From Chitinophaga pinensis (GTDB lineage Bacteria; Bacteroidota; Bacteroidia; NS11-12g; UBA955): a stretch of DNA of 41,840 nucleotides. The stretch spans positions 1-41,840 of the forward strand of contig CAMDAF010000021.1 in assembly GCA_945888525.1 (NCBI GenBank). The letters are read 5' to 3'. The notes under the pieces are model-generated. The model ran no database searches and had not been told where the DNA came from. It saw nothing but the letters and a program-made list of their open reading frames with translations. This document shows positions 25,789 through 35,814 of this stretch, one piece after another (position 1 is the first letter of the stretch; each line of letters opens with the position of its first letter). The position numbers and the translations under genes are program-made.

Positions 25789-28700
25789 ATGAGGCGAATA
25801 CCAACACTGCTTTTTTTATTGACTGTCTTTGCTCTTCAAGGATTAGCCGGTTCTTTTATTGGTGGGGATGTATATTACAGGCATTTGAGTGGAAAAAAGT
25901 ATGAAGTGACGGTTGCATTATACCGCGACTGCCGAGGAATTTCATTGAAATCGCCGCCAAGAACTGTTGCTTACAACGATTCATTTGAAATTGTGCTCAG
26001 TTTAACCCGCGTTAAAATCCAAGAGATAAAAGGATCTGCCTGTGCAGGGGGCTGTATAACCAATACGAGCTCTAACCAAGGGGATGAAAAACATACCTTT
26101 TTGGACACCGTAGATTTTTCCTCAGGTGCTTTTGCCTTATTCGGAACGCAGTCAAAGCCTTTGGTTTATTTTGGGTTTTCACAATGTTGCCGCAACAGCG
26201 CAATCACGACATACGCCCCTGGTAATATGTTTGTGGAGGCCATGCTCAACCTGTATTACGCGAATCAGTATTCTGCAAAAATCGGATTCAACGATTTTAT
26301 ATACCCAGCTGAGACTTATCTAAACTGTTTGCAAACCCATAGCACCTCATACCGCACACTACCATTCCAAAGCAACGATTCACAGGTGTATGAGATGGTA
26401 AGGGCAAAAGAAGATAAAAACCAAGAAGCGATTTACGATCCTTACAAACCACTGACATACTATTGTGGGAATCCCAATATAACATCATGTCAAGCAAATA
26501 CCAACCTCAATCCTGTGCGTGGTTTTACATTCAACAGCAACAACGGAAATTTATTAACGACACCAAGTAATTGTTCTGAAGTTGGAACAATGGTTTGTCG
26601 TGTTAGCATATACCGCCGAACCGGTAATACATCTGTTTTGCTTGGTTACATGAAGAGGGACTATAACTTCATTGTTATGCCTTCGCCTGGTGAACGGGTT
26701 CCATATATTCTAAAAAATAAAGACTATACCATAAAAGCAAGGGAGCAGTTTTGTGCCGATATTCCAGTTAAGGATGATAAAGATCAACTTCAGACATTGA
26801 GTGATACGGTTCTTGTAACTGTTGTGAAAGCGCCAGCTTTTGGGAAACTCAGTCTCCTTGATTCAAATGCGCGTGAAAAAACTTTGCATTATTGCTGGAC
26901 CCCATCAGGTGCAGATTACCTCAATAAAAGAGTTGCTGATTTGTCCTTTTTTGCCGACCAGAAAAGATGTCTTATGATGAAGAAACATGGACTTTCAACT
27001 TCCATTCAATTCTCTGTCATTGCCCCAGACTCTATTTGCCAAGTTAAAATTAGAACGTTTGAAGACCGCAACAATAATGGCATAAAAGATGGGACTGAAG
27101 TTTATTCTAAAGCTAAATTTTTTATGGACACAAAATCCATCTATACTATTTATGAAACCGATAGCTTGGGTCAATTGGTTTTAAATCCTTTTTATGGCAA
27201 ATTAACGTTTGGAATTCCTTCTCAATTGGAAAGGTATTCAGATAAGTCGGATAAAGTTGTACAAACGTACTTCGACAGTTCCTATACCATAGACTTGCCA
27301 TACAACAAACGCTATGGACTAAAAGGAAAAGTGTTTGTGGATGTTAACAGCAATTGTGTATTTGATGCGGGTGACTATGCTTTAGCAAATGAAAAAGTCC
27401 TCTTGCAAAACAAGCAAGTACTTGCCATAAGCGACAAGAATGGCGACTATTTTATTCAGAGTCAAACAGGTTCTGATGTCTTGAAAATTAAGAGTGATGC
27501 CTATATTGCAAGCTGCTCTGCGTCCTACAACATTCAAATGAAAGCGGACACGGTTCAATTGGGCTTTGATTTTCCTTTAAGTCCAAAGTCGGCATTCAAA
27601 GATTTGTCGGTAGAATTTTTAAGCAAACCCCATCTAAAGCAAAACCAAGTTTTAAGTCAAAACATTAAGGTAAACAATAAGGGTTTTAAAACGGAAAAAA
27701 ATGTATTGTTGGGTCTTAATTCTTCACAGAGATTATTTGATTTTAAAAGCAGCAAAACAACCTATAAATCTGCCGACACTTTATTCTGGATATTAGACAG
27801 CATTCCTGCAAATTCAAGTGTGCTTATTCCATTTGATTTTAGAGTGTATAAAGATTCTTTTTTAAGCAATTCTTTGATGTGTTATTCTGCTTTCTTGCGC
27901 GCTGATAGTGTGGTTAACAATAATCAATTTAAAATCTGTGAAGTGTTTACCGATACCGTGTTGGCCGTTCAATACAAGAGTAGTTTGAATACATATAAGG
28001 TCCAGGAGCAAGACCGCCGCGTTACGTATAAAGTAAGCTTTAGCGATAAAAATTATAACCATACCTATTTGGTTTTGAATGACAGTTTGGATGCGTCTAA
28101 ATTTGATTTAACAAGCTTTAAATTGATGAACAATCCAAATGGATTTAAAGTCAACTTAATTGACCATGTTTTATATGCAGAATATTATGGAAATGTCTCT
28201 GCAGGGACAGAAATGGGATTTGTTTATACCCTCGACTTAAAACCTGAATTTACTCAAGTATATAAAGTATACAACACGGCCAATTGGTTTGTCGACAACA
28301 TCAAGAATCCATTTAGTAAAAAGGTGGAAAATGAAACGGAAGCGGCCATTAGAATTGGTGTTTTAAATGACAGCAATTATTGTTTGGGTGAGACCATTTC
28401 ATTGCCAGTTACTTGCTTGTTTACCCCCAACGCCAAATTTAAAGTGTATCTATCCGATTCACTTTCTTCGTTTGCCAATCAGACATTGCTATTGGATACT
28501 CTAGTTGCCAAACGCGACAATGTATTGTTTGCCCGCATTCCATTTAGTATAAAAACTGGCAATGGGTATAAGCTGAAAGTTGTTTCTGATTATCCAAAAA
28601 CCCAAAGTTTTGAAGCAGATTTTACACAAACCTTAAGGCTCAATGCTTTGCCCTCGGTTGGTTTAAGCAGCAATTTAAGCAATGGTAAAATTTGCAGCAA

Positions 28701-29601
28701 CGATACCTTGAAATTTACCGCAACGGGGGCCGATTCATTTGTGTATTTTTACAACACTTACCAATTGGGGCAATTTAGCAAGAACAAGACTTCATTCACT
28801 TTTGTGCCTAGTTCGAATGGTAGGTTGCAAGTAGCAACAAAAGATTTGAATGCTTGCGTGGCTTATTCTAATGAAATTCCTTTTGCAATCAATGCTTTGC
28901 CAAATGTAAAATTGATTAGCAATAAAGAACTTTGTGCAGGCGCACAATTGGATTTAGATTTAACGGGCGCAACAAACTATTCGCTATACCAAAATGGACT
29001 ATTCTTAGCCGGTAATTTGAATTCAGGCATACGCAAAAGTCCGGTACTGAATGCAAACACAGGATATAAGTTAATTGGTCGTGATGCCAACAACTGTGTC
29101 AATACCGATTCTGTTTATATTGTTGTTAATCCATTGCCATTCAAACCAGTTATTTACGCCAACAAAAATTATTTACAATCCAATTACAGCGCGGGCAACC
29201 AATGGTTTACTGGAGCAGTAAAAATAGACTCTGCCATAGCACAAACATTCTTCCCACCGGTAAATGGAAGCTATGCTGTAGAATACACCAACAGCAAGGG
29301 TTGTAAGTCCATATCTGACGTGTATGATTTTAGATATTACAGTTTAACTTCTACCAATTATTCAAAGCAATTTAAAGTTTATCCAAACCCAAGTTCAGGA
29401 ATTTTAATGTTTGAAAATCAAAGTAACGATATCTTGACTATTCAAGTAATAGCTAGCGATGGTAAATTGGTTTATACCAATAAGAACTTGCAAGAAGGAT
29501 TAAGCGAAATCAATTTGGAATATTTGGGTTCTGGTATTTTTACGGTATTGCTTAGTGGTCAAAGTGGCGGTGCAAGTGTTTTGTTATCACTTGTCAAATA
29601 G
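25789..29601 (+). CDS. large T9SS-secreted adhesin-like protein
   Basis: 1270 residues with a signal peptide (MRRIPTLLFLLTVFALQGLAG). The N-terminal 250 residues start GGDVYYRHLSGKKYEVTVAL with many cysteines, a module found in large secreted proteins of gliding Bacteroidota. Around 420-600 lie repeats of the calcium-binding SdrD B-like type (TFEDRNNNGIKDGTEV; GKVFVDVNSNCVFDAGDYAL). A CARDB/DUF11-like stretch and PKD-like Ig repeats follow (about 860-1170), and the last 80 residues are a type A T9SS domain (FKVYPNPSSGILMFEN). It is likely a surface adhesin or gliding-associated protein; the exact role is unknown. It is intact and transcribed alone. Confidence 0.85.
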   Translation: MRRIPTLLFLLTVFALQGLAGSFIGGDVYYRHLSGKKYEVTVALYRDCRGISLKSPPRTVAYNDSFEIVLSLTRVKIQEIKGSACAGGCITNTSSNQGDEKHTFLDTVDFSSGAFALFGTQSKPLVYFGFSQCCRNSAITTYAPGNMFVEAMLNLYYANQYSAKIGFNDFIYPAETYLNCLQTHSTSYRTLPFQSNDSQVYEMVRAKEDKNQEAIYDPYKPLTYYCGNPNITSCQANTNLNPVRGFTFNSNNGNLLTTPSNCSEVGTMVCRVSIYRRTGNTSVLLGYMKRDYNFIVMPSPGERVPYILKNKDYTIKAREQFCADIPVKDDKDQLQTLSDTVLVTVVKAPAFGKLSLLDSNAREKTLHYCWTPSGADYLNKRVADLSFFADQKRCLMMKKHGLSTSIQFSVIAPDSICQVKIRTFEDRNNNGIKDGTEVYSKAKFFMDTKSIYTIYETDSLGQLVLNPFYGKLTFGIPSQLERYSDKSDKVVQTYFDSSYTIDLPYNKRYGLKGKVFVDVNSNCVFDAGDYALANEKVLLQNKQVLAISDKNGDYFIQSQTGSDVLKIKSDAYIASCSASYNIQMKADTVQLGFDFPLSPKSAFKDLSVEFLSKPHLKQNQVLSQNIKVNNKGFKTEKNVLLGLNSSQRLFDFKSSKTTYKSADTLFWILDSIPANSSVLIPFDFRVYKDSFLSNSLMCYSAFLRADSVVNNNQFKICEVFTDTVLAVQYKSSLNTYKVQEQDRRVTYKVSFSDKNYNHTYLVLNDSLDASKFDLTSFKLMNNPNGFKVNLIDHVLYAEYYGNVSAGTEMGFVYTLDLKPEFTQVYKVYNTANWFVDNIKNPFSKKVENETEAAIRIGVLNDSNYCLGETISLPVTCLFTPNAKFKVYLSDSLSSFANQTLLLDTLVAKRDNVLFARIPFSIKTGNGYKLKVVSDYPKTQSFEADFTQTLRLNALPSVGLSSNLSNGKICSNDTLKFTATGADSFVYFYNTYQLGQFSKNKTSFTFVPSSNGRLQVATKDLNACVAYSNEIPFAINALPNVKLISNKELCAGAQLDLDLTGATNYSLYQNGLFLAGNLNSGIRKSPVLNANTGYKLIGRDANNCVNTDSVYIVVNPLPFKPVIYANKNYLQSNYSAGNQWFTGAVKIDSAIAQTFFPPVNGSYAVEYTNSKGCKSISDVYDFRYYSLTSTNYSKQFKVYPNPSSGILMFENQSNDILTIQVIASDGKLVYTNKNLQEGLSEINLEYLGSGIFTVLLSGQSGGASVLLSLVK

Positions 29602-29704
29602 GTGGTGGGATTTCTTCGGTTTTGTCCGTTTATCTGCCTAGCTTGAAATTATTTTTTTAATATTTTTTAGGTCAGCTTGATATTGTTTGTCAAAATCTTT
29701 GACT

Positions 29705-29712
29705 TATGTTTG
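29705..29712 (+). promoter_or_regulatory. -7 promoter element for the small exported protein gene
   Basis: TATGTTTG matches TAnnTTTG and ends 31 bases before ATG 29744. TTTG at 29686-29689 is 15 bases upstream, shorter than the usual gap. Confidence 0.4.
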
Positions 29713-29743
29713 TTAAAATATTCTAACATTAATAAATATATTT

Positions 29744-30226
29744 ATGAAAACAATTAAAATTACTTCAATTTTTTTAGGGGTATTTGCCCTTGCTTTTGTT
29801 CTTTTTTCTTTTAAAAACTCAAGTTCAGAAGAACCAGCTAAAGCCAAGTTTACTTCATTCACCGTTATCGAATCAATTGTTCCCAATGGAATGGGTCGTT
29901 CACGTATTATCAATGCACTTGAGCAAAGAGACTACAAAGAATTTACCTCGGTGCAGTCTGAGGATGATAACACACGCAACAAATCAGACAGGTGAGAAAT
30001 TCGAGTTAAGAATTTTGAAGAAACCAAATTGCTTAACTTTTACAATTTAGGTGGTATTCGCTTTCAAAACATCGCTGCCAACGATGCCATCATCAACAGT
30101 AAGGTCAGCACCATGTTGGCTGAAGGCTGGCAGTTGGTAAACATTGTATCTGGAGTAGAATCAGTGGGCAGCGCTGATGATGCAAACGGATTGTTTATTA
30201 CAAGATTTTATTTTAAAAGAGACTAA
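29744..30226 (+). pseudogene. small exported protein (DUF4177-like), interrupted by in-frame TGA
   Basis: One frame of 160 codons runs from ATG 29744 to TAA 30224-30226 with a single TGA at 29993-29995 (codon 84). Before it: a signal anchor (MKTIKITSIFLGVFALAFVL) and IVPNGMGRSRIINALEQ. After it, still in frame: EETKLLNFYNLGGIRFQNIA, MLAEGWQLVNIVSGVES and GLFITRFYFKRD. The AEGWQLV core recalls DUF4177-type small domains. Both halves look coding, so a recent nonsense mutation is most likely; the first half alone (29744-29995, 83 codons) would lack the conserved domain. The repeat element begins right after the stop. Confidence 0.75.
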
Positions 30227-30227
30227 A

Positions 30228-30520
30228 GGCGGAGCCCTTCAGAGGGAGAGGGAGAATGAGTGTGAAAAAAAAGAGAGTAATAATGTCCGCTTTCGCTTTA
30301 AAACGGATTCTTTTAGAGTGAATGTGAGTGTGAGAATGAGTGTGAAGAAAAAAAGAGAGTAATAATGTCCGCTTTCGCTCCCATTCTGAAATGAAATCCT
30401 TTTAGAGTGAATGTGAGTGTGAGAATGAGTGTGAAGAAAAAAAGAGAGTAATAATGTCCGCTTTCGCTCCCATTCTCACTCTCTTTTTCGTAGACCGGAT
30501 AGGCGAAGTGTCGAACTTCT
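30228..30520 (+). repeat. hairpin-tail repeat element, copy 1
   Basis: The copy has tandem units of 89 bp (a TTTTAGAGTGAATGTGAGTG word starts at 30311 and again at 30400), each carrying a long C-free stretch ending in AATAATGTCCGCTTTCGCT. The last unit closes with a hairpin: AAAAAGAGAGT (30439-30449) and ACTCTCTTTTT (30478-30488). The conserved tail GTAGACCGGATAGGCGAAGT then GTCGAACTT ends near 30518. No gene is visible in 30227-30555. It starts directly after the preceding stop codon and is close in sequence to the copy at 41521. Confidence 0.8.
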
Positions 30521-30555
30521 ACATTTAAATAAATTTAATATTTTTCAACTCATAT

Positions 30556-33500
30556 CTACTTTGAAATAACAAGCGGTGAATGAAATACTGTTTGCTCAGT
30601 AATTACAGAAATGATATACGATCCGGAGTTCAATGCACTTAAATCTATTTTAAATTCAGATGTTATTTCCGATACTTCTGATGAGTAAAGTACCATTCCC
30701 TTTAAATCATAAATAATTATTTGTGCAATATCTTGCTTATTGTGCAGAAAGATATTTAACATTTCAGAGGCCGGATTTGGATAAATTAAAATTGAATTAT
30801 CAAATTCTGCTTTTTTATTCACCGGGTTATCAATACCTAAGGAATTTGGCATTGGTGCACTGAATTCAATCTCTTGTCCGTAGCATGGATAATTAATATA
30901 TAAGCTGTCCCAAGTTACCAAAGAATCTATAAATGCTTGCTCTGCTTCAATAATACAAGCCCATTTGTTCAAATAAACAGTTTCTAAAGAATCTGTATAT
31001 AAACTTAAAGCTGAATTTAACAATGTTGAGGCATCATTTCTATGCTCTGCTATTCTTAATACTTCAGCCTTTGCAGCGGATAAATTGAACTTAATATTTT
31101 TCCAAGGTAAAGAATCATTATTTGCATCAATTAATAAGGTGTCGATTGTGCCTAATAAACAATTTGAAGCAAAAGATAAACTATCTTCACTTACAAAAAT
31201 GGCATTTTTTGATACTCCAATCGCATATGCTTTTATTGCGTGGTCCAATAATTCTAATTTCAGGTTTGCCATTATCGGACTGCTATTACTGTATGTTTTT
31301 CTTGCCAAATGGCCAAGGCCACAAGTAATGGAAGAATAATTGGGTGCATAACCCATATACAAACTATCTAATAATCCACTACAAACATTTAGAAGATTAT
31401 TACCATATTCCAAACCTGATGGAATTGTAACGTTGCTCAATGTTGAATATTTGCTTGCAATAAATTGGCCCAATCCACCTCCATTGCCTGTAAATTCTAA
31501 TGTTTCATAATCGGGGGTGCCGCATTCATTGTTTTGAGCTGAAGTCCACACACCCGGATTATTGCTTGGATATAAATTATTTGTTGTTAAATTTAATACT
31601 CTTGAACCACGTTCATCCAAATAGAAATTATTACCCCAAGAAGGTGTTGTCTGAAAAAAATTATTATTTGCATAATAATTTTCTGGGGTTGGTGCAAGAG
31701 TTAAATAGTTTACAGAAGGAGATTGAGCCCCTGGTTGCAATGATGCCCAAAAGATTGATGAATTTCCGCTAGAGAGAAAACCATTATGTCCGTCATTCAT
31801 ATGCATTATTCCATGAAATCTAGACAAAATATGCATATCATTCCCGTTGAATGTTGTGTATGAATTATTGGATAAGTCTAGATTAGACCATGCTTCCATT
31901 TGAATGCCAATATCATTTGCTTCAAAATAATTACAATTTTTCAATCTTACAGGTACATTCCAAGCTTGAATTCCGGATGCATTACTTTGAAATTTAGAAC
32001 CTGTAAATGCACAAGAACCAGCACTGTTTACCCCATCGAGCATAACTCCGAAAACACCAGAATTACTTTGATCATTATTAAACCAAACTCCAGTTATATC
32101 GCTAGGGACATTCGCTCCAACAGACTTCCAGCCGGCTATAGAATACCCTTTTATTAACCCACCTAGATAATTTATTCCCGATGAATAAGTCATAATGCCA
32201 ATATTACACTCAACAATGTGCACTGCTCGAAGGTTAAGTTTTTCATTTCCGATGAGAAGGCCGGTATTAACAAAACCATAATTCCCTCCACTAACCCTTA
32301 CCATATGGAATTCATTTTTTACGCCATTTATTCTTATTCCATTATGTTCAAAATCTTGGAATAATTGGCCAACATCAACCTGTTCAAAGAAAACTTTACC
32401 ACTGATATTAGGCTCTATAACGCTTCTATCTCCTAATAATACTTTAGCTTGTTTTACAGTGAAATTAACAATATCAGAATTGATCTTGAGCCCTTCGGTT
32501 CCATCAATTTCTATGAGTTTATCTGTTGACCCAGTTCCAATTAATTCCACATTTCCATTATAAGTCGGTGAACTTATTAAAGGGATAATCGAAGAATTTT
32601 CATTCTTGAAAAATTTAATATGTCCCATTCCATCATTACCTCCAGAAATTGTAAAAGTTGCTCCATCCATAATTTGTAATTGACCCTTTATTTCTAAGAT
32701 CGCATTTGGACCATTTAAAACAATAGTAGCTCCGGGATAAAATTGCAAGATTGCTCCCTGATCGATTATTACTTTGGAATTATTATTAATTACAAGTTTC
32801 GCCATTGGGTACAATTTTAGAATTGAATTATCCCAAAAGGCGATACTGCTTGTATTAGTACCATCACCAATAATAAAGTCTGTATTGTTTATTGACCAAT
32901 TCACATCTCCACAAGTATGCATATTCAAATCAAAATCAGTATTGAGTGAATTGAATTGGAAATTACTCCTATCTGCTAATAGAGGGTAATTGTAACCCAA
33001 TCTAAGGTTATCACTTATCAAAAAATTAACGATTGGTACATTTGAACTATTTGAAGTTTGATGGGTATTGTTAGGACCAGATTCAATATATTCTCGCCAA
33101 TAAACTATATCATCAGAAACACTTACACAAAGCAAAGCCTTTCCTCCATCATTGTCAGTTACACCTTGACCTATAATATCCGTCGATATCATGGTATTCC
33201 AGTCTTCACCCTTAGTTTCAACATCGCTAATATTTAATACCACTCTATTATAATATAAACACTTTCCAATACCTCTTCTTGCATTACAATCAGTTGTATA
33301 AATCTCTTCCAATAATGACGTTATATAATCATCAATATTATGTAATTTATCAGACCCGTCATGAATATCCAGTGGTTTAATTAAATCATCGAAATCTAAA
33401 GAAACCATATCTTCAACTGGCCAATTTCCATCGGTGTTATCACGTCTCCTATCATTGAAAGTATGTAAGGATGACTCAGACGGAAGGTTAGATGTAATTG

Positions 33501-33723
33501 GATCTGGAAGATTTTTGTTTGGTCCATCCCACATATCATAAAGCGCGCATGCAAAATAGTATTCTGATTTGAAACCATTGTTGATTGATTTTGGTATAGT
33601 ATTGTTTAGTTTGGTTCCACGAACCTCATATCCATTTAAGAAATCTCGATTTCCGTTTGAAAACCTACGCCATCCATATTCTAAATCATTAGTCCAATTT
33701 GCTGCATCAAGAATCATTAACAT
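30556..33723 (-). CDS. C-terminal part of a secreted metallopeptidase, frameshifted from the N-terminal part
   Basis: 1055 codons continuing the protein encoded at 33750-35195 after a frameshift; the first ATG here is not a natural start. Reading through, the frame begins HHWHHEEHSRITF then SEGFADAML, whose glutamate is the expected third zinc ligand. The middle (about 260-560) is a right-handed beta-helix-like region of short strand repeats (LVINNNSKVIIDQGAILQFY; FTISGGNDGMGHIKFF). The final 75 residues are a type A T9SS sorting domain (ILIYPNPASEMLNIFLHN). The stretch is uninterrupted, so the break is recent or programmed. Confidence 0.8.
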   Translation of the reverse strand: MLMILDAANWTNDLEYGWRRFSNGNRDFLNGYEVRGTKLNNTIPKSINNGFKSEYYFACALYDMWDGPNKNLPDPITSNLPSESSLHTFNDRRRDNTDGNWPVEDMVSLDFDDLIKPLDIHDGSDKLHNIDDYITSLLEEIYTTDCNARRGIGKCLYYNRVVLNISDVETKGEDWNTMISTDIIGQGVTDNDGGKALLCVSVSDDIVYWREYIESGPNNTHQTSNSSNVPIVNFLISDNLRLGYNYPLLADRSNFQFNSLNTDFDLNMHTCGDVNWSINNTDFIIGDGTNTSSIAFWDNSILKLYPMAKLVINNNSKVIIDQGAILQFYPGATIVLNGPNAILEIKGQLQIMDGATFTISGGNDGMGHIKFFKNENSSIIPLISSPTYNGNVELIGTGSTDKLIEIDGTEGLKINSDIVNFTVKQAKVLLGDRSVIEPNISGKVFFEQVDVGQLFQDFEHNGIRINGVKNEFHMVRVSGGNYGFVNTGLLIGNEKLNLRAVHIVECNIGIMTYSSGINYLGGLIKGYSIAGWKSVGANVPSDITGVWFNNDQSNSGVFGVMLDGVNSAGSCAFTGSKFQSNASGIQAWNVPVRLKNCNYFEANDIGIQMEAWSNLDLSNNSYTTFNGNDMHILSRFHGIMHMNDGHNGFLSSGNSSIFWASLQPGAQSPSVNYLTLAPTPENYYANNNFFQTTPSWGNNFYLDERGSRVLNLTTNNLYPSNNPGVWTSAQNNECGTPDYETLEFTGNGGGLGQFIASKYSTLSNVTIPSGLEYGNNLLNVCSGLLDSLYMGYAPNYSSITCGLGHLARKTYSNSSPIMANLKLELLDHAIKAYAIGVSKNAIFVSEDSLSFASNCLLGTIDTLLIDANNDSLPWKNIKFNLSAAKAEVLRIAEHRNDASTLLNSALSLYTDSLETVYLNKWACIIEAEQAFIDSLVTWDSLYINYPCYGQEIEFSAPMPNSLGIDNPVNKKAEFDNSILIYPNPASEMLNIFLHNKQDIAQIIIYDLKGMVLYSSEVSEITSEFKIDLSALNSGSYIISVITEQTVFHSPLVISK

Positions 33724-33749
33724 TGCATCTGCAAAACCTTCTGAAAATG

Positions 33750-35195
33750 TTATACGACTATGCTCTTCGTGGTGCCAATGGTGCGTATATATTCGTGAAC
33801 AATTAGTGCCATATGGTTACCATCTTTTTTATGTGGATAACCAACAACATTCATATATCCTCCCCCTTGCAATGAATACATTATATGATGGCCATATTCA
33901 TGGTAAATAGTATTTTCATGATCATCTGCAAAATCATTTAATCTAATCACCTTGGCCTCATAATTGGATGATCCTGCATTTAGAATGACTTTAAGACTTT
34001 TGCCATGATTTGTAAATTTATTACTTACAGCGGCATATCTATATGCATTCATGGCCCAACTTGTAACCCAAAAAGCATGGTCCTCACAGAACACATTTCC
34101 AAGGTCAACGGTTCCAGCATTTTGACCAACATTGATTGTATTTCCTTTTCTAAATTCAAAACCCTCGGAACTCGCTAAAACACTTATATCCATAAAGTTT
34201 AGGTTAGGCCTGCAGACAACCAAATTTGCGTCTTCATTTTTTGATTTAAACATAAGCCATAATTCAATTTCTCCATATTCCAATACTTGGTCTCTGTCAT
34301 ACGTTATCGAAAAGTTCCCATTCTCATCAGTGTGAGCATCACCAAAATCCTGATTACAGAATTTGTCTTTTTCTTTCAATTTAAGGAATACTCCAGAAAG
34401 CGGCATTGTTACAGGTACACCTACATCATTAGTAAAAGTGGTTACCAACCGGCCAATTATTGTACCAGTATAACTGGGTAGAGGTGGTGCAGAACTAGAA
34501 TCGTTGTATGAATGATAAACAGAATCGTCCCCGTAATGAAGGGCAAGGTATTCGATTGAATCTGGGTCTAATGGTTTCATTTTTACATAGAAAGGCAAAC
34601 CAACCGTGTCTTTTAGATCGAAATCAACCATCCATGTTTCACTGAAACTATCCTCTGCGAAAAAATCACTTATGGGTACATTATTTTTAGGAATATATAT
34701 CCTGGTTGTATCAGTCGTTTGTTTCCAAACCCTTCCAATTGTATAGTAATCATAATTATCCCAAACCTCCACAGTATTCCAAGGAGTAAAAAAAACATAT
34801 CCATGAAAATCAGAAATGCCTGTATCAGAATCTGTCAGTATAGTGTTAAAAACATGAAATTCTTGCGAGTAGTAAGGTAACCAACCGCCTGTTGAATGAG
34901 AAATTGTTACATTGAAGAATATGGAATCTCCTGGCAGATACCATACTCCAGTAGTTGGATAGCTGTTGACTGTAACACTCATAAATCCGGGTTTGGAATA
35001 CTGAAATAAATTAGTTGTTTTCAAACTATCATTTACTTCTAAATACATATCAAAAGTTATTTGGCCTGAAACAGTATTAATCTCAGATGATACTATTACC
35101 GGTTTTCCACGTAAAGTTTGACAACCATCACCATCACTGCCATAAAGGTTCATAGTAAGTCCTAAAAGGATTAGGAATAGAAATTGAGTTTTCAT
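33750..35195 (-). CDS. N-terminal part of a secreted zinc metallopeptidase (HEYGH), frameshifted
   Basis: 481 codons with a signal peptide (MKTQFLFLILLGLTMNLYG). A beta-rich region (20-240), a carboxypeptidase-regulatory-like stretch (IIGRLVTTFTNDVGVPVTMP, about 247-320) and the start of the peptidase domain follow, with zinc motif HEYGH at 432-436. The frame ends 40 residues later, just past a (TA)3 tract at 33786-33791; with one TA fewer it joins the next frame as VHEYTHHWHHEEHSR, then SEGFAD. It begins 13 bases after the lipoprotein gene at 35209-35814 and is probably co-transcribed with it. As it stands the product lacks the third zinc ligand and the sorting domain. Confidence 0.85.
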   Translation of the reverse strand: MKTQFLFLILLGLTMNLYGSDGDGCQTLRGKPVIVSSEINTVSGQITFDMYLEVNDSLKTTNLFQYSKPGFMSVTVNSYPTTGVWYLPGDSIFFNVTISHSTGGWLPYYSQEFHVFNTILTDSDTGISDFHGYVFFTPWNTVEVWDNYDYYTIGRVWKQTTDTTRIYIPKNNVPISDFFAEDSFSETWMVDFDLKDTVGLPFYVKMKPLDPDSIEYLALHYGDDSVYHSYNDSSSAPPLPSYTGTIIGRLVTTFTNDVGVPVTMPLSGVFLKLKEKDKFCNQDFGDAHTDENGNFSITYDRDQVLEYGEIELWLMFKSKNEDANLVVCRPNLNFMDISVLASSEGFEFRKGNTINVGQNAGTVDLGNVFCEDHAFWVTSWAMNAYRYAAVSNKFTNHGKSLKVILNAGSSNYEAKVIRLNDFADDHENTIYHEYGHHIMYSLQGGGYMNVVGYPHKKDGNHMALIVHEYIRTIGTTKSIVV

Positions 35196-35208
35196 ATGTT
35201 TTAATTTA

Positions 35209-35814
35209 TTATTGTTCTATTTTTTGTCCAACTAAAGTTAAGGTATCGCCATTGTAATATGCTAACTTTGTCAATCCTTTATTTCTTTCCCATTTAGTAT
35301 AAATAGGAAATTTAGTTGTACATGGTCCTGGATATAATCCAAACTCACGATTAATACATTGATTTTTAAAAGAATCGCGCCTAATCACTTTTATGTAATT
35401 ATTGTCACACGATCCAATTTGATTTGAACCATTTTCAAAGTAAGCAGGCTGAAACAATCCAAAATATTTATTGGTTATAAACATAACGGAACGCTCTTCA
35501 ATCAAATATTCAAAGCTATCATTTAACTTTGTTTGAATTATCAGACTTATTTGTTCAAAATTATAGGGAGTAGTTTCATCAGCCATGGCAATGCTTTCCT
35601 TTTTACTAACTAATTTCCATGTATCTCTCTCATTTGTCTTCTTATTTTGATATAACCACCATGAGCCAGGTTTGAAAACTGCAAAATCTTTTGTTTCTTG
35701 ATCCACATATCTTGTTTCTGGCTTATCCTTTTTACATGTAGATAAAAATAGTAAAAGTGGCATATAACAGATAGAAAAGAAAGGAATCACAACTTTATTT
35801 GGGAATATTTTCAT
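35209..35814 (-). CDS. lipoprotein of unknown function, paralog of 36531-37226
   Basis: 201 residues. The N-terminus ends in LLLFLSTCKKDKP, a lipoprotein signal with cysteine near residue 27. The rest is unrecognised. Residues 44-68 (AVFKPGSWWLYQNKKTNERD) align clearly with the lipoprotein encoded at 36531-37226 (YFWFKPGTYWIYENNRTGEL), and the C-termini are also alike (KGLTKLAYYNGDT and DIGLVQIDYKTT). The secreted peptidase gene starts 13 bases downstream, suggesting a lipoprotein/secreted protein pair. Its promoter region runs into IS30 debris, so native regulation may be lost. Confidence 0.75.
   Translation of the reverse strand: MKIFPNKVVIPFFSICYMPLLLFLSTCKKDKPETRYVDQETKDFAVFKPGSWWLYQNKKTNERDTWKLVSKKESIAMADETTPYNFEQISLIIQTKLNDSFEYLIEERSVMFITNKYFGLFQPAYFENGSNQIGSCDNNYIKVIRRDSFKNQCINREFGLYPGPCTTKFPIYTKWERNKGLTKLAYYNGDTLTLVGQKIEQ

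Noticed and set aside
29993-29995. TGA as a selenocysteine codon
   Set aside because: The surrounding protein has no redox motif, no selenocysteine insertion hairpin was evident just downstream, and TGA is used as an ordinary stop in surE and ccmF.
30489-30522. Tail motif as a degraded tRNA 3' half
   Set aside because: Its reverse complement has a T-loop-like TTCGACA with four pairs in copy 1, but the pairing fails in the other copies and no acceptor or anticodon arm is found.
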